64,000 nt of DNA, from positions 310,001 to 374,000 of the forward strand of contig NZ_QOCH01000013.1 of NCBI RefSeq assembly GCF_003318275.1, read 5' to 3'. Positions 33,950 to 46,332 of the stretch are shown one piece after another; position 1 is the stretch's first letter; every line of letters starts with the position of its first letter. The notes beneath the pieces were generated by a model that worked only from the letters and a program-made list of their open reading frames with translations, had not been told where the DNA came from and ran no database searches. This stretch comes from Marinobacter sp. F3R11 (GTDB taxonomy: Bacteria; Pseudomonadota; Gammaproteobacteria; Pseudomonadales; Oleiphilaceae). A program made the translations under genes and the position numbers.

Positions 33950-34918
33950 ATGGCCAACAAGCTCGACCAATTGAAGACCATGACCACGGTAGTGGCAGAC
34001 ACTGGCGATATTGACGCTATTGCTCAGTGGCGCCCGCAGGATGCAACAACAAACCCATCACTTTTGCTGAAAGCTGCAGCTTCCGACGCCTACAGCCCTA
34101 TGCTGGAAAAAGCCGTTGCTATGGCACGCAAACAGGGCGGTTCTGATGCCGAGCAGTTAACCGTAGCAACCGATATGCTGGCGGTTCTGGCGGGCAAAGA
34201 AATACTCGGCCTGATACCCGGTGTGGTTTCGACAGAAGTCGATGCACGGCTGTCATTTGATACAGAAGCCACACTCAAGCGGGCCCGCCGCCTTGTGGAA
34301 CTCTATGACCAGCAGGGTGTGGATACCCACCGGGTTCTGATAAAAATTGCTTCCACCTGGGAAGGCATCCGTGCCGCTGAGATACTTGAGCAGGAAGGTA
34401 TCCGGTGCAACCTCACGCTTCTGTTTTCATTTGTGCAGGCTGCTGCCTGCGCCCAGGCCGGCGCCTTCCTTATTTCACCTTTCGTGGGGCGCATTCTGGA
34501 CTGGCACCTTGCCAGTAGCGGCCGAGACAGTTTTCCTGCCACTGAAGACCCCGGCGTACTTTCGGTTGCCCGGATATACAATTATTACAAGGCTAATGGT
34601 TTCAATACAGTTGTAATGGGTGCCAGCTTCCGTAATACAGGGGAAATCGAAATGCTGGCCGGCTGCGACCGGCTGACCATCAGCCCCGCATTATTGCAGG
34701 AACTGAAAGATGACAATGGCACTCTGGAGCGCAAGCTCTCTCCAGACGGCGCCACTTCATCCGATGGATTCGGAGTTCTGGACGAGAAGCGTTTTCGCTG
34801 GGAGTCCAACGAAGATGCCATGGCTACAGAAAAGCTTGCAGACGGCATTCGCCGCTTTGCAGCAGACCAGATTGAGCTGGAGAATCAGGTCCGGCAACTG
34901 GCTGATAAAGCAACCTGA
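33950..34918 (+). CDS. tal: Transaldolase B
   Basis: A 322-residue enzyme of the non-oxidative pentose phosphate pathway that moves a dihydroxyacetone unit from sedoheptulose 7-phosphate to glyceraldehyde 3-phosphate. The catalytic Schiff-base Lys lies in [11 protein letters not shown] (about residue 132). DATTNPSLL near the N-terminus and [17 protein letters not shown] in the second half are conserved phosphate and active-site regions. Length and motifs match the classical TalB subclass. The following TerB-like gene starts 65 bp downstream. Confidence 0.96.
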   Translation: MANKLDQLKTMTTVVADTGDIDAIAQWRPQDATTNPSLLLKAAASDAYSPMLEKAVAMARKQGGSDAEQLTVATDMLAVLAGKEILGLIPGVVSTEVDARLSFDTEATLKRARRLVELYDQQGVDTHRVLIKIASTWEGIRAAEILEQEGIRCNLTLLFSFVQAAACAQAGAFLISPFVGRILDWHLASSGRDSFPATEDPGVLSVARIYNYYKANGFNTVVMGASFRNTGEIEMLAGCDRLTISPALLQELKDDNGTLERKLSPDGATSSDGFGVLDEKRFRWESNEDAMATEKLADGIRRFAADQIELENQVRQLADKAT

Positions 34919-34983
34919 ATGTCTATGCGCTTTCAACGCACTCTCGATGCACATTCGATGTACCTAAATGACTGTGACTGACT

Positions 34984-35445
34984 ATGATTGAAAGTCTGAA
35001 AAAACTGTTTAGCACACCCGAAGCGACGCATCCCAAGCCCGATGCTCATCAACTTGCGATCGCGGCAACGGCTTTGATGGTCCTGCTTTCCCGAGTTGAT
35101 CACGACGAAGACGAGCGGGAGCTGCAGGCTATCGTTGATTGTGCGATAAAAGCGCATCAGGTAACACGGGCAGAAGCTGAAGCTATTCTCGCTGATGCTC
35201 TGGCGCAAGCGGAGCATGCCACCTCTCTGTACGAGTTTACCGGGCAGATCAACGAGCATCTGGATCAGGAAGGCAAGCAGTCGCTGTTGGAAAGTATCTG
35301 GCAGGTTGCTCTGGCGGATGACCGCATCGACAAATACGAAGAACACCTTATTCGCCGTATGGCAGACCTGCTGCATCTTAACCATAGGGAGTTCATACAG
35401 GCACGACACAAGGCAGAGAGCACACGCTCCCGGGCCCGCACATGA
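34984..35445 (+). CDS. TerB family protein
   Basis: A 153-residue, all-helical cytoplasmic protein of the TerB/TerB-like superfamily. LSRVDHDEDERELQAI and LADDRIDKYEEHLIRRMADLL carry the paired acidic stretches that bind divalent metal in TerB. Stand-alone members are common in proteobacteria and their role is not established; the old name refers to tellurite resistance, for which there is no support here. It lies 13 bp upstream of the DAHP synthase gene, probably in one transcript. Confidence 0.88.
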   Translation: MIESLKKLFSTPEATHPKPDAHQLAIAATALMVLLSRVDHDEDERELQAIVDCAIKAHQVTRAEAEAILADALAQAEHATSLYEFTGQINEHLDQEGKQSLLESIWQVALADDRIDKYEEHLIRRMADLLHLNHREFIQARHKAESTRSRART

Positions 35446-35458
35446 CAAAGGAATTCAC

Positions 35459-36586
35459 ATGCTAGCTATCCTCCACCCCAACACCCCCATGGACAGTGAA
35501 GCCTACCGCCAGACGATGCACTTTCTGGAGAACCTGCCAGGTGTGTCAGTAAGGGTTCATGAAATTCAGGGCGTCAGCCAGCGGCTGACGGAGATATATC
35601 TGCTCGGCGACACCAAATCGCTCGATAAAGAGGAGATCGAAGCTCTGCCAGCGGTGGAACGCGCCATCCGTATATCCGATGACTACCGGATTCTGGGACG
35701 TCACAAAGATGACAAACGCCAGACCGGCTTCCACTACAACGGCGTAGACTTCAATCAGTCCAACCTCAACATTTTTGCCGGGCTCTGTGCCGTAGATGTT
35801 CCCGAGCATGTCGAGATAATGCTGAAAGCTCTTGAGGATAACGGTCAGGTCTGCACCCGCATGGGCGCCTATAAACCCCGCACCAACCCATATTCCTTTC
35901 AGGGACACGGTAAAGGCTGTCTGCCATGGGTATTTGAAAAAGCAGGTAAACATGGCATCAAAGTGGTTGCCATGGAAATCACCCATGAAAGCCATATTGA
36001 AGAAATCGATACCTGCCTCGAAAAGCTTGGGCGGCCAACCGGCGTCATGCTTCAGGTAGGAACCCGGAATACCCAGAATTTTGAACTACTTAAAGCAATA
36101 GGCCGCCAAAGTACCTATCCGGTTCTTCTCAAAAGAGGCTTCGGCATTACCCTGAACGAATCCCTGAATGCGGCTGAATACCTGGCGAGCGAAGGCAATG
36201 CAAACGTGGTTTTCTGCCTGCGTGGTATGAAAACCGAAGCTGGTCAGCCGCACCGTAACATGGTCGACTTCGCTCACGTACCTGCCGTTAAGAGACTGAC
36301 GCGCATGCCAGTCTGCGTCGATCCTTCTCATTCTGTAGGTACCCGAGAAAAGTCACCGGACGGTATTCTGGATGTTATGCACGCCACAGCTCAGGGCGTG
36401 ATCGCGGGTGCAAACATGGTTCTGGTGGACTTCCACCCCAAACCGGAAAAAGCACTTGTAGACGGGCCTCAGGCGCTACTTATGAACGAACTTCCGGCTT
36501 ACCTTGAAGATATCAGGCTTTGCCATGACACATGGATAAAGCGACAGGCCATTTACCAGCGACTGAAAAGTGAAACACCGGAATGA
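35459..36586 (+). CDS. 3-deoxy-7-phosphoheptulonate synthase, type I-beta, divergent
   Basis: A 375-residue protein with an N-terminal domain of about 95 residues and a DAHP synthase/KDO8P synthase type barrel. DAHP synthase condenses erythrose 4-phosphate with phosphoenolpyruvate at the entry of the shikimate pathway. KPRTNPYSFQG (139-149) and DPSHSVG (288-294) are type I-beta hallmarks. Cys110 lies in FAGLCAVD, where AGPCAVE is usual; the metal-binding Glu of the family EVHP motif is Asp324 in VDFHP. These changes suggest a divergent subgroup with altered metal or substrate use. The start ATG 35459 has AAGGAA upstream; the open frame extends further back into the terB-like gene but is not used. 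It overlaps the next gene by 4 bp. Confidence 0.82.
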   Translation: MLAILHPNTPMDSEAYRQTMHFLENLPGVSVRVHEIQGVSQRLTEIYLLGDTKSLDKEEIEALPAVERAIRISDDYRILGRHKDDKRQTGFHYNGVDFNQSNLNIFAGLCAVDVPEHVEIMLKALEDNGQVCTRMGAYKPRTNPYSFQGHGKGCLPWVFEKAGKHGIKVVAMEITHESHIEEIDTCLEKLGRPTGVMLQVGTRNTQNFELLKAIGRQSTYPVLLKRGFGITLNESLNAAEYLASEGNANVVFCLRGMKTEAGQPHRNMVDFAHVPAVKRLTRMPVCVDPSHSVGTREKSPDGILDVMHATAQGVIAGANMVLVDFHPKPEKALVDGPQALLMNELPAYLEDIRLCHDTWIKRQAIYQRLKSETPE

Positions 36587-37377
36587 TCGTCTACGGACAC
36601 CGGGGAGCCAAAGGTGAGGCTCCAGAGAACACGCTACCGGGATTCAAGCACGCCCACCGCCAGGGTGTCAGACATTTTGAGCTGGATCTGGTGTTGTCAA
36701 AAGATGGTAAGCCTGTACTGGTACACGATCTCACGACTGACCGCACTACCGGCGAGAAAGGCAATGTGAGCCAGTATACGGCGGCAGAACTTGCCGCCAT
36801 GGATGCTCGTCGCAACACTGCTCCCTGGCCGGAAAAAACCGGCATACCCACACTGGAAGATTTACTGGATCAGTACGATGATATTGAACACTTCCAACTG
36901 GAAGTAAAGAAAGATAGTCGTGCCAGGCTGAACATTCTTTGTAACCGCCTAACGGAAATCATCCAGAGCCGTAATCTCTACCAGACGGCCGCAATCACTT
37001 CGTCTGATACCTGGTTTCTGAAAGAGATGAGGAGAAGAAATAAACGTATTCGCACTGGGCTGGTAGCTGAGCGACGGTTTCCACGGCCACTCGGAGTCGC
37101 GGTGCGACTGGGCTGTGACTATTTGTGCATCAACTGGAAACTTTGTTCACCAAGCCTGGTGGAAAATGCCCGCAGGAGAGGAATCCATGTCTCCTGCTGG
37201 ACCGTTAACCGCATCCAGGACATGCTCCAGCTTGAAACCATGGGCGTCGACAGCATCATCACAGATTACCCGACAAGCACACGCATGTTCTTTGACAACC
37301 GTGCACGCTCTTGCCTGGCACTGACAGACTGCCAGAACAGCGCATCGGCGGATAAGGAGACCCTACCCGCCAACTGA
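36583..37377 (+). CDS. ugpQ: Glycerophosphodiester phosphodiesterase
   Basis: A 264-residue cytoplasmic GDPD-family enzyme that hydrolyses glycerophosphodiesters to glycerol 3-phosphate and an alcohol. Active-site residues are visible in order: GHRGAKGEAPENT (His and Arg and Glu), FELDLVLSKDG (metal-binding Glu and Asp) and VLVHD (catalytic His). LQLETMGVDSIITDYP closes the barrel. No signal peptide is present, as in UgpQ. Its ATG overlaps the DAHP synthase stop (ATGA), so the two are translationally coupled. It is convergent with sthA. Confidence 0.93.
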   Translation: MIVYGHRGAKGEAPENTLPGFKHAHRQGVRHFELDLVLSKDGKPVLVHDLTTDRTTGEKGNVSQYTAAELAAMDARRNTAPWPEKTGIPTLEDLLDQYDDIEHFQLEVKKDSRARLNILCNRLTEIIQSRNLYQTAAITSSDTWFLKEMRRRNKRIRTGLVAERRFPRPLGVAVRLGCDYLCINWKLCSPSLVENARRRGIHVSCWTVNRIQDMLQLETMGVDSIITDYPTSTRMFFDNRARSCLALTDCQNSASADKETLPAN

Positions 37378-37378
37378 C

Positions 37379-37407
37379 CCTGAACCGGTCAGAAGATCCG
37401 GTTCAGG
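37379..37407. terminator. Stem-loop at the ugpQ/sthA convergent ends
   Basis: CCTGAACCGG and CCGGTTCAGG form a 10-bp perfect stem with a 9-nt loop directly after the ugpQ stop and overlapping the end of sthA. It probably serves both directions; there is no T-tract. Confidence 0.6.
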
Positions 37408-38780
37408 CCATTCAACGCAGCTACCCGATAAGCTTCCGCCATGGTCGGGTAGTTAAAAGTTGTGTTGATGAAATAATCCAGAGAGTTGGCTTCACCCTCC
37501 TGATTCATAATCGCCTGACCGATGTGCACAATCTCGGCAGCCTGGTCTCCGAAACAGTGTATGCCGAGAATCTGCTTGGTTTCACGATGGAACAGGATCT
37601 TCAGCATACCAACGGCCTCGCCGGTGATCTGTGCCCGGGCAAGATGTTTGAAAAACGCCTGCCCGACTTCATAGGGTACCTTGGCTTCTGTCAGTTCCCG
37701 CTCGGTTTTACCCACCGAGCTGATTTCGGGAATCGTATAGATGCCCGTGGGTACATCAGAAACAAACCGGAAGTACTCATCGTGCACTATATCTGAGGAC
37801 GCAGAGCGGCCCTGATCGTAAGCAGCACTGGCAAGGCTTGGCCAGCCAATAACATCACCCGCAGCGTAGATGTTTTCGACCTCGGTACGGTAATGTTCAT
37901 CAACGGCAAGCTGGCCGCGACTGTTAGGTGTCAGACCAACGTTCTCAAGCCCAAGATTATCGGTATTACCGCTCCGGCCATTGCACCAGAGAAACGCGTC
38001 AGCACGGATTTTCTTGCCCGACTGCAGCGAGAGAACCACACCATGATCGTCACCATCTACCGATTCATACTGCTCATTGTGACGCACCAGCACGCCGTTA
38101 TTGCGCAAATGGTAACTCAGAGCATCTGATATCTCGTCGTCAAGGAATGACAAGAGACGACTACCCGGGTTGATCAGATCAACCTTCACACCAAGGCCAG
38201 CAAAGATTGAGGCATATTCTGAGCCTATGACCCCGGCACCATATATAATCAGAGTGCGCGGTGTATGGGAAAGGTTCAGGATAGTGTCGGAGTTGTAGAT
38301 TCTGTGATGACGGAAATCCAGATCGGGTGGCAGATAGGGGCGTGAACCGGTTGCAATCACTACCTGTTTGAAATGCAGCGTCTCGACAGATTTGTTACCA
38401 CGTACTTCGAGCCGGTTCCTATCGAGAAAAGACGCCCGCCCGTTGATCAAATCTACGCGATTACGGGAATAGAACTGGGTTCTCAGCTTTACCTGTTTAC
38501 CGATGACCTTTTGTGCGTTTTGCAGCACCCGGGGGAAGGAAAACCATCGGGGTTCTCCGATATCCCGGAACATCTGATTGGTATTGAAGGTTATGATCTG
38601 TTTGACCGAGTGACGTAAAGCCTTGGAAGGAATCGTACCCCAATGGGTGCAGTTGCCTCCCACTGTGGACTTGTCCTCAACGATAGCAACACGCTTCCCA
38701 TGCTTCGTCGCATTCATTGCCGCACCTTCACCTGAAGGACCAGCACCAATAACGACGATATCATAATGATGTTCTGCCAT
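37389..38780 (-). CDS. sthA: Soluble pyridine nucleotide transhydrogenase
   Basis: A 463-residue FAD flavoprotein that moves reducing equivalents between NADPH and NAD+. The N-terminal FAD dinucleotide fold is [25 protein letters not shown] (42-55) keeps Cys44 but has Thr49 in place of the second redox Cys found in lipoamide dehydrogenase, which is diagnostic of Sth[11 protein letters not shown] binds the pyridine nucleotide. The C-terminal dimer interface has the [15 protein letters not shown] motif. It lies 65 bp downstream of nqrM in the same direction, so may partly be read from the nqr transcript. Confidence 0.95.
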   Translation of the reverse strand: MAEHHYDIVVIGAGPSGEGAAMNATKHGKRVAIVEDKSTVGGNCTHWGTIPSKALRHSVKQIITFNTNQMFRDIGEPRWFSFPRVLQNAQKVIGKQVKLRTQFYSRNRVDLINGRASFLDRNRLEVRGNKSVETLHFKQVVIATGSRPYLPPDLDFRHHRIYNSDTILNLSHTPRTLIIYGAGVIGSEYASIFAGLGVKVDLINPGSRLLSFLDDEISDALSYHLRNNGVLVRHNEQYESVDGDDHGVVLSLQSGKKIRADAFLWCNGRSGNTDNLGLENVGLTPNSRGQLAVDEHYRTEVENIYAAGDVIGWPSLASAAYDQGRSASSDIVHDEYFRFVSDVPTGIYTIPEISSVGKTERELTEAKVPYEVGQAFFKHLARAQITGEAVGMLKILFHRETKQILGIHCFGDQAAEIVHIGQAIMNQEGEANSLDYFINTTFNYPTMAEAYRVAALNGLNRIF

Positions 38781-38845
38781 GCGCGCGGTGACTCCTTATT
38801 TACGTCTTGAAAAAGTAATTGTGATTATTTGCTCTCGGCAAGCGT

Positions 38846-39097
38846 TTACTGCTTTCGCCCGGTTCTGGTCGCATCGTAGGCCAGTTCCTCAGGTACGACA
38901 GATTCAGAGACCTGGCGCTGATTCTCCTCTTCACACTTCTGGGTGTCACCACCACAAATATCACACGAAGAGCTGATCCCAAGCGCACCGATACCGCCAC
39001 AGGTGCCACTGATCGGCTTGCGGCCGAAAATCACGCCAACAGACATGCCGGCTACGAGTATAACCACGATCAGGAATACCAGAAGAAAAGTACCCAT
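38846..39097 (-). CDS. nqrM: Na+-NQR maturation factor NqrM
   Basis: An 83-residue protein with one N-terminal membrane helix followed by a Cys-rich segment: GTCGGIGALG and SSCDICGGDTQKC. This Cys pattern defines the NqrM (DUF539) family, which is needed to insert the iron centre in the membrane core of the Na+-pumping NADH:quinone reductase. It ends the nqrABCDEF-apbE-nqrM cluster, 13 bp after apbE. Confidence 0.95.
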   Translation of the reverse strand: MGTFLLVFLIVVILVAGMSVGVIFGRKPISGTCGGIGALGISSSCDICGGDTQKCEEENQRQVSESVVPEELAYDATRTGRKQ

Positions 39098-39109
39098 ATT
39101 GCTCTCCCC

Positions 39110-40162
39110 TTACTGAGTAACGTAGGACGAAAATGCCGGGGTCTGATGAACCTCAAACCCGTTTTCCGTCCGGATAATAAAATAAGCCGGAATATTTTCC
39201 CGTGTAGCAAGCATACTTGCCCGCTCATAGCCCATCACGGTGAAACCGGTGGCCAGAGCATCTGCCGTCATACAGTCATCTGCAATAACAGTCACAGACG
39301 CCAGGTGATGCTCTATCGGCTGCCCGGTCTCAGGGTCTATTGTATGAGAGAAGCGCCGACCTTCTGATTCGTAATAGTTACGATAGTCCCCCGATGTCGC
39401 CATCGCCCGGGACGGCAGGGAAACAATACGGCTGATTGTATGCTCTGCACCTTCAACCGGCTGTTCAATGGCAAGCCTCCATACGCCACCATCGGGTTTC
39501 TGTCCGTGGGTACGTATTTCCCCGCCTATTTCTACAAGATAAGCTTCAACACCCATGCTGTCGAGATAACGGGTCACAACATCAACACCGTAACCTTTAG
39601 CAATGGCAGAAAGATCGATGTACTGAGGTGTTGCAGCCTTTACTGCCGGAGGGTCTGCCCGAAACGCCAACTGCTCGTACCCCGTAGCAGCCAAAACGCG
39701 CGCCAGTTCTTCCTGAGGGGGAACCTTTTCAGGCCTTGCCTTCGGCCCGAATCCCCAGAGATTGACCACCGGTCCTATGGTTACGTCAAATGAACCCTCA
39801 GTAAACCGTGAAATCTCATCGGCTTTGGTCAACACTTCAAAAAGACTTTCCGAAACCGGAATCCAGTCCGACTGATCTTCACGGCGATTCAGCTTTGACA
39901 GCTCTGAATCCTCCCTCCAGGTCGACATGGCGGCATCAACCCTTTCAAGGGCTTCATCAATGCCTTTTGAAAGTGCCTGAAGCTTCTCGTGATCTTCCGG
40001 CAAGACGACACTGATATGATAGGTCGTGCCGAACACAGGCCCTGAAATTTCCCAGACCTTTTCTTCCGGCTGAAACGAGCAACCCGCCAGGGCCACCAGA
40101 ACCAGCATCATAAAGATGCTGGAAAAGGCCGCCCTGGCGGGTTGAAACATGCGGAATGTCAT
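39110..40162 (-). CDS. apbE: FAD:protein FMN transferase
   Basis: A 350-residue lipoprotein (lipobox LAGC, about residue 28) of the ApbE/flavin transferase family. It splits FAD and attaches FMN through a phosphoester bond to Thr residues of NqrB and NqrC. VWEISGPVFGTTYHISV, DLSAIAKGYGVDVV and GGEIRTHGQKPDGG are family landmarks, and SGDYRNYY with the HTIDPETGQP motif forms the Mg/FAD site. Located between nqrF and nqrM, directly next to its substrates' genes. Confidence 0.95.
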   Translation of the reverse strand: MTFRMFQPARAAFSSIFMMLVLVALAGCSFQPEEKVWEISGPVFGTTYHISVVLPEDHEKLQALSKGIDEALERVDAAMSTWREDSELSKLNRREDQSDWIPVSESLFEVLTKADEISRFTEGSFDVTIGPVVNLWGFGPKARPEKVPPQEELARVLAATGYEQLAFRADPPAVKAATPQYIDLSAIAKGYGVDVVTRYLDSMGVEAYLVEIGGEIRTHGQKPDGGVWRLAIEQPVEGAEHTISRIVSLPSRAMATSGDYRNYYESEGRRFSHTIDPETGQPIEHHLASVTVIADDCMTADALATGFTVMGYERASMLATRENIPAYFIIRTENGFEVHQTPAFSSYVTQ

Positions 40163-40171
40163 CTGAAAGGT

Positions 40172-41398
40172 TTAACCCCCGAAGTCATCCAGCATGATGT
40201 TTTCATCCTCAACACCCAAATCCTTCAGCATCTTGATAACAGATGCGTTCATGATTGGGGGCCCACACATGTAGAACTCGCAGTCTTCAGGAGCAGGATG
40301 ATCCTTCAGATAGTTCTCATAGAGCACATTATGGATAAAGCCGGTGGGGCCTTCCCAGTTGTCCTCAGGCTGTGCATCAGACAGCGCAACATGCCATTCG
40401 AAATTTTCGTTCTCCCTGGCAAGCATGTCGAAGTCTTCCACGTAGAACATCTCGCGGACACTTCGGGCGCCATACCAGAAGCTGATCTTACGCTTGGAAT
40501 TCAGGCGCTTGAGCTGATCAAAGATATGGGAGCGCATGGGTGCCATGCCGGCACCACCACCGATGAACACCATTTCTGCCTCTGTTTTCTTGGCAAAAAA
40601 CTCACCGAATGGTCCCATAACCGTAACCTTGTCACCCGGCTTCAGGTTGAACACGTAGCTGGACATAATGCCCGGCGGGTGATCAGTACCCGGAGGTGGT
40701 GTAGCGATACGGATATTGAACTTGAGAAGACCCCTCTCTTCCGGATAGTTCGCCATTGAGTAGGCGCGGATGGTGTCTTCTTTGTTGATCGCCTTATAGC
40801 GCCAGATATCAAGCTTGTCCCAATCGCCCTGAAACTCCTTCTCGATATCAAAATCCTTGAAGTCGATTTCGTAAGGAGGACACTCCAGCTGAACATAACC
40901 GCCAGCCCGGAAATCTACTTCCTCACCTTCCGGAAGCTTCAGCACAAGTTCTTTGATAAAGGTGGCTACGTTGTGGTTGGAGATAACCTCACATTCCCAC
41001 TTCTTGACACCGAAGAACTCTTCAGGCACTTCGATCTTCATATCCTGCTTGACCGGAACCTGACACGACAAGCGCCAGCCTTCCTTCTCTTCACGGTTCG
41101 TGAAGTGAGTCTTTTCTGTGGCCAGCATCGCACCGCCGCCTTCAAGCACCTTACACTTGCACTGTGCGCAGGTACCGCCACCGCCACAGGCCGACGACAG
41201 GAAAATACCATTGCCTGCCAGCGTACCCAGAAGCTTGCCACCGGCTTCCGTTTTCACGGTATGTTCCGGGTCGTCATTGATTTCGATAGTCACATCACCG
41301 GTGCTTACCAGTTTGGATCTCGCCGCGAGGATGATCGCCACAAGCGCCAGAACGATAACGGTGAACATGACCACGCCGAGTATGATTTCTGTATACAT
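40172..41398 (-). CDS. nqrF: Na+-NQR subunit F
   Basis: The 408-residue NADH-oxidising subunit. One N-terminal membrane helix (about 3-25) is followed by a [2Fe-2S] domain with ligands Cys71, Cys77, Cys80 and Cys112, then a ferredoxin-reductase-like FAD domain ([11 protein letters not shown]) and NADH domain ([12 protein letters not shown]; ends MLDDFGG). Electrons pass from NADH to FAD to the 2Fe-2S centre and on to the flavins of NqrC and NqrB. RBS AAGGCGAG precedes the start. Confidence 0.97.
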   Translation of the reverse strand: MYTEIILGVVMFTVIVLALVAIILAARSKLVSTGDVTIEINDDPEHTVKTEAGGKLLGTLAGNGIFLSSACGGGGTCAQCKCKVLEGGGAMLATEKTHFTNREEKEGWRLSCQVPVKQDMKIEVPEEFFGVKKWECEVISNHNVATFIKELVLKLPEGEEVDFRAGGYVQLECPPYEIDFKDFDIEKEFQGDWDKLDIWRYKAINKEDTIRAYSMANYPEERGLLKFNIRIATPPPGTDHPPGIMSSYVFNLKPGDKVTVMGPFGEFFAKKTEAEMVFIGGGAGMAPMRSHIFDQLKRLNSKRKISFWYGARSVREMFYVEDFDMLARENENFEWHVALSDAQPEDNWEGPTGFIHNVLYENYLKDHPAPEDCEFYMCGPPIMNASVIKMLKDLGVEDENIMLDDFGG

Positions 41399-41435
41399 GG
41401 TCTCGCCTTTTCGTTAAACCGAATCACCGGATGGG

Positions 41436-42044
41436 TTACAGGGAAATCCCCGAGAAGGACATAAAGCCAAGGGACATCAGACCGACAGTAATGAAGGTGA
41501 TACCCAGGCCACGAAGCCCTTCAGGAACATCGCTATATTTCAGCTTTTCACGGATACCGGCCAGGGCAACAATAGCCAAAGCCCAGCCCACACCAGCACC
41601 AAAGCCATAAACCACACTTTCACCGAAGGTGTAGTCACGTTCCACCATGAACAGTGCAGCACCCATGATGGCGCAGTTCACCGTAATCAACGGCAGGAAC
41701 ACGCCCAGTGCGGAATAAAGTGCCGGGATATATTTATCCAGAATCATTTCCATGATCTGGACAATGGCCGCGATAACACCAATATAGGTAATCAATCCGA
41801 GGAAACTCAGATCAACATCGGGCAAACCCGCCCATGCCAGCGCACCTTCGCGCAGGATGTTGTTGTAGATCAGGTTGTTGACTGGCACGGTAAGTGTCAG
41901 AACAACAACAACGGCAATACCCAGACCCGTAGCTGCTTCTATCTTCTTGGAAATAGCAAGGAATGTGCACATACCCAGGAAGAACGCAAGCGCCATGTTC
42001 TCAATGAAGATAGCTTTGAGAAGCAGGCTGATATAGTGCTCCAT
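41436..42044 (-). CDS. nqrE: Na+-NQR subunit E
   Basis: A 202-residue membrane subunit with six helices, one of the paired antiporter-like core subunits of the complex. It carries [14 protein letters not shown] with the conserved Cys that, with NqrD, binds the intramembrane iron centre, and [17 protein letters not shown] as second Cys segment. The gene starts at 42044, sharing its first base with the last base of nqrD, so translation is coupled. Confidence 0.97.
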   Translation of the reverse strand: MEHYISLLLKAIFIENMALAFFLGMCTFLAISKKIEAATGLGIAVVVVLTLTVPVNNLIYNNILREGALAWAGLPDVDLSFLGLITYIGVIAAIVQIMEMILDKYIPALYSALGVFLPLITVNCAIMGAALFMVERDYTFGESVVYGFGAGVGWALAIVALAGIREKLKYSDVPEGLRGLGITFITVGLMSLGFMSFSGISL

Positions 42045-42709
42045 CAGAAGGCCTCCTTATGGGTGTGGCGGGACATTTTGTAGTCCGGTTCCTCAACCTG
42101 CTCCGGCATCCAGGTGCGAAGCCCCCAGATCGCCAGACCAATGATAAAGAACGCACTTGGTGGCAGCAGTAGCAGGCCGTTGGTGATGTACCAGCCGCCT
42201 TCGTTGACTGGTGACAGCAGAGTGACACCAAACAACGAACCAGCACCCAGCAGCTCGCGGAAGAAGGCGACAAACAGCAGCATGACTGAGTAACCCATAC
42301 CGTTACCGATGCCATCCAGGAAGCTCAGCCAGGGACCGTTTTTCATGGCGAAGCCTTCTGCGCGACCCATAACAATACAGTTGGTAATGATCAGACCAAC
42401 AAATACAGAAAGCTGTTTGCTGATCTCATAGGCATAGGCCTTGAGTATCTGATCAACCACGATTACCAGTGAGGCGATAATGGTCATCTGTACAATGATC
42501 CGGATACTTCCCGGAATCTGGGTACGAACCAGTGATACAGCCAGGTTGGAGAACGCGGTAACAGCAATAACCGACAGACACATAACGATGGTGACGTTCA
42601 TGCTGGTGGTTACCGCAAGTGCGGAACAGATACCCAGGATCTGCAGCCCGATCGGGTTGTTACTGAAAATCGGTTCAAAAAGAACCTGTTTGGCAGTTAC
42701 TTCGGCCAT
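42044..42709 (-). CDS. nqrD: Na+-NQR subunit D
   Basis: A 221-residue six-helix membrane subunit, homologous to NqrE in inverted topology. [13 protein letters not shown] and [15 protein letters not shown] with TNCIVMGRA carry the conserved Cys residues of the shared iron centre. It lies between nqrC and nqrE, with 2-3 bp gap to nqrC. Confidence 0.97.
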   Translation of the reverse strand: MAEVTAKQVLFEPIFSNNPIGLQILGICSALAVTTSMNVTIVMCLSVIAVTAFSNLAVSLVRTQIPGSIRIIVQMTIIASLVIVVDQILKAYAYEISKQLSVFVGLIITNCIVMGRAEGFAMKNGPWLSFLDGIGNGMGYSVMLLFVAFFRELLGAGSLFGVTLLSPVNEGGWYITNGLLLLPPSAFFIIGLAIWGLRTWMPEQVEEPDYKMSRHTHKEAF

Positions 42710-42711
42710 GA

Positions 42712-43515
42712 TCAGACCTCCCCTTCACGAAGTTTCTTGAGGAACGGCGCGTAACCCCGGTCACCCATCCAGTAGTTAACCAGCTGCTGAACACCTCGAC
42801 TGGTCAGGGTTGCACCAGAAAGCGCATCAACCTTGTGCTCTTTATCTGCAGCATTGGCTCCGACACCACCTTTAATCAGGCGGATCTGAGGTTCGGTTTT
42901 GTCCTCACCGTAAAGTTCCTTGCCAACCCACTGGGATTTCCAGCGCGGGTTATCAACTTCACCACCAAGACCCGGAGTTTCCGCATGCGCATAGAAACCC
43001 AGACCTTCAATAGTGTTGAGATCACCCTCAAGTGACATAAAACCGTAGAGCGTGGACCAAAGCCCGTAACCGTGAATCGGCAGCACCACCCGCTTCAGAT
43101 TCCCGTTTTCGCTCAGGGTGTATACCTTGGCAACATTGGGACGACGCTTGATACCGGCCATGTCTTCTGAGGCAGGTATGCTGGTGGACATTCCCGGATC
43201 CGACGCGGCTTTGTACATATCGTACTTCATGGGATCTTGTACGTTTACCGACGAAGGCTCAACAAAGTCACCGGTTTCGAGATCCACAAGGCGCACTTCA
43301 AACTGCGCAAAAACCTGCTCAATTTCGTCAGCACCCGCGCCCTGAGGCAGCATTCCTGCTGCAGACAGGATGTTGGTCTTGATATCCAGGTTCTGGTTCT
43401 TGATCTGTGCAGGACGGAGCACTACCGCTGCGGTAGACACCACAACGGAAAATACAATACTCAGTACCAAAGCAACGATCAGCGTTCTGGAGACTGTTTC
43501 TTTACTGTTAGACAC
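42712..43515 (-). CDS. nqrC: Na+-NQR subunit C
   Basis: The 267-residue FMN-binding subunit: one N-terminal membrane helix and a periplasmic domain. FMN is joined to the Thr of SGAT in the [12 protein letters not shown] motif (about residue 236) by ApbE. The start was moved to GTG 43515 because AGGAGG lies 9 nt upstream and NqrC proteins usually begin with the SNSKET-type sequence; the longer frame to 43551 lies inside nqrB. The start overlaps the nqrB stop by 8 bp. Confidence 0.95.
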   Translation of the reverse strand: MSNSKETVSRTLIVALVLSIVFSVVVSTAAVVLRPAQIKNQNLDIKTNILSAAGMLPQGAGADEIEQVFAQFEVRLVDLETGDFVEPSSVNVQDPMKYDMYKAASDPGMSTSIPASEDMAGIKRRPNVAKVYTLSENGNLKRVVLPIHGYGLWSTLYGFMSLEGDLNTIEGLGFYAHAETPGLGGEVDNPRWKSQWVGKELYGEDKTEPQIRLIKGGVGANAADKEHKVDALSGATLTSRGVQQLVNYWMGDRGYAPFLKKLREGEV

Positions 43516-44716
43516 GAGCGAGCCTCCTTTTAACATTTGCCTGAACCACATAATGATCCATCAACGGAGCAAAGAGGTTAGCAAACAGAATTGCCAGCAT
43601 AATACCTTCCGGGAAAGCCGGGTTGATGACCCGGATCAGGATAGTCATTACGCCAACCAGAATACCGAAGCACCAGCGGCCGGTATTGGTCATGGCCGCA
43701 GAGACAGGGTCTGTTGCCATGAACATCATACCGAAAGCAAAACCACCCATAACCAGATGCCAGTGAGCAGGAACCGCGAACATGGGATTGGTTTCGGAAC
43801 CGACAACATTGAGCAGAACAGACATGCCGATCATGCCGATCATGACACCGCCCACAATCCGGTAGCTGGCGATGCGCATAGCAATCAGCACGAGACCACC
43901 AATCAGCACTGCCAGCGTTGAGGTTTCGCCCATGGAGCCCTGAATGGAGCCCATGAATGCATTCATCCAGCCAATATTGCTTTCAAGCGCATCCATGCCA
44001 CCGCTTGCTGCCCAGCTCAGGGCCGTTGCGCCACTGAAGCCGTCAACAGCAGTCCACACCGTATCGCCGGAGATCTGAGCCGGGTAGGCAAAGTACAGAA
44101 ACGCGCGACCGGTCAGTGCCGGGTTCAGGAAGTTTTTACCGGTACCACCGAAAACTTCCTTGCCAATCACGACGCCGAAGGTAATGCCCAGAGCCACCTG
44201 CCACAGAGGGATAGTGGGAGGACAGATCAACGCAAACAGGATTGAGGTTACAAAGAAGCCCTCATTCACCTCGTGGCGACGCACGGTGGCAAAGAGTACT
44301 TCCCAGAAACCACCAACCACGAAGGTGACGGCATATACGGGAATAAAATAGGCCATCCCGTAGACAAAATTGTCCCAGACACCAGCGCCAGCCCCGGTAA
44401 CAGCAAGAGCCTGTATAAAGGCAGCGCGTAGTCCACCATCAGCAATCAAAGCATCCGGGTTTGATGCCAGAAAACTGTTGGCCTGGAAACCGATGTTCCA
44501 CATACCAAAGAACATAGCCGGAAAAGTACACAACCAGACCGTGATCATGATGCGTTTGAGATCAACACCATCACGTACGTGCGAAGTTGTGGAAGTTACC
44601 GAGCTGGGTGTGTAGAAAATTGTGTCAGCAGCTTCGTACAGCGCATACCAGCGCTCATACTTACCGCCTTTTTCAAAATGATGCTCGATTCCATCGAGAA
44701 ACTGCCTGATAGCCAT
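43508..44716 (-). CDS. nqrB: Na+-NQR subunit B
   Basis: A 402-residue membrane subunit with about ten helices that carries the Na+ channel, riboflavin and covalent FMN. The FMN attachment Thr is residue 231 in [22 protein letters not shown] and [17 protein letters not shown] are conserved channel regions. The gene starts 4 bp after nqrA and overlaps nqrC at the 3' end. Confidence 0.97.
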   Translation of the reverse strand: MAIRQFLDGIEHHFEKGGKYERWYALYEAADTIFYTPSSVTSTTSHVRDGVDLKRIMITVWLCTFPAMFFGMWNIGFQANSFLASNPDALIADGGLRAAFIQALAVTGAGAGVWDNFVYGMAYFIPVYAVTFVVGGFWEVLFATVRRHEVNEGFFVTSILFALICPPTIPLWQVALGITFGVVIGKEVFGGTGKNFLNPALTGRAFLYFAYPAQISGDTVWTAVDGFSGATALSWAASGGMDALESNIGWMNAFMGSIQGSMGETSTLAVLIGGLVLIAMRIASYRIVGGVMIGMIGMSVLLNVVGSETNPMFAVPAHWHLVMGGFAFGMMFMATDPVSAAMTNTGRWCFGILVGVMTILIRVINPAFPEGIMLAILFANLFAPLMDHYVVQANVKRRLARV

Positions 44717-44720
44717 CGTA

Positions 44721-46178
<1,458 letters not shown>

Positions 46179-46264
46179 TTATAGAGTTTAAGGCAAGCTA
46201 TTTCCACCTGAAACAAGCACTGGTTTGTCCAGTAACTTAAATCCCGGACAAGCTTTCGCGGAAA

Positions 46265-46299
46265 CAAAAAAAACCGACGCCTTACGGCGCCGGTTTTTT
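46265..46299 (-). terminator. Rho-independent terminator of gap
   Basis: Read on the minus strand, ACCGGCGCC-gtaa-GGCGTCGGT (one mismatch) is followed by a T8 run. It lies between the gap stop and nqrA, separating two operons in the same direction. Confidence 0.88.
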
Positions 46300-46332
46300 G
46301 GTGCTATCAGCGCCAGTTCCGGCGCCCCCTTC

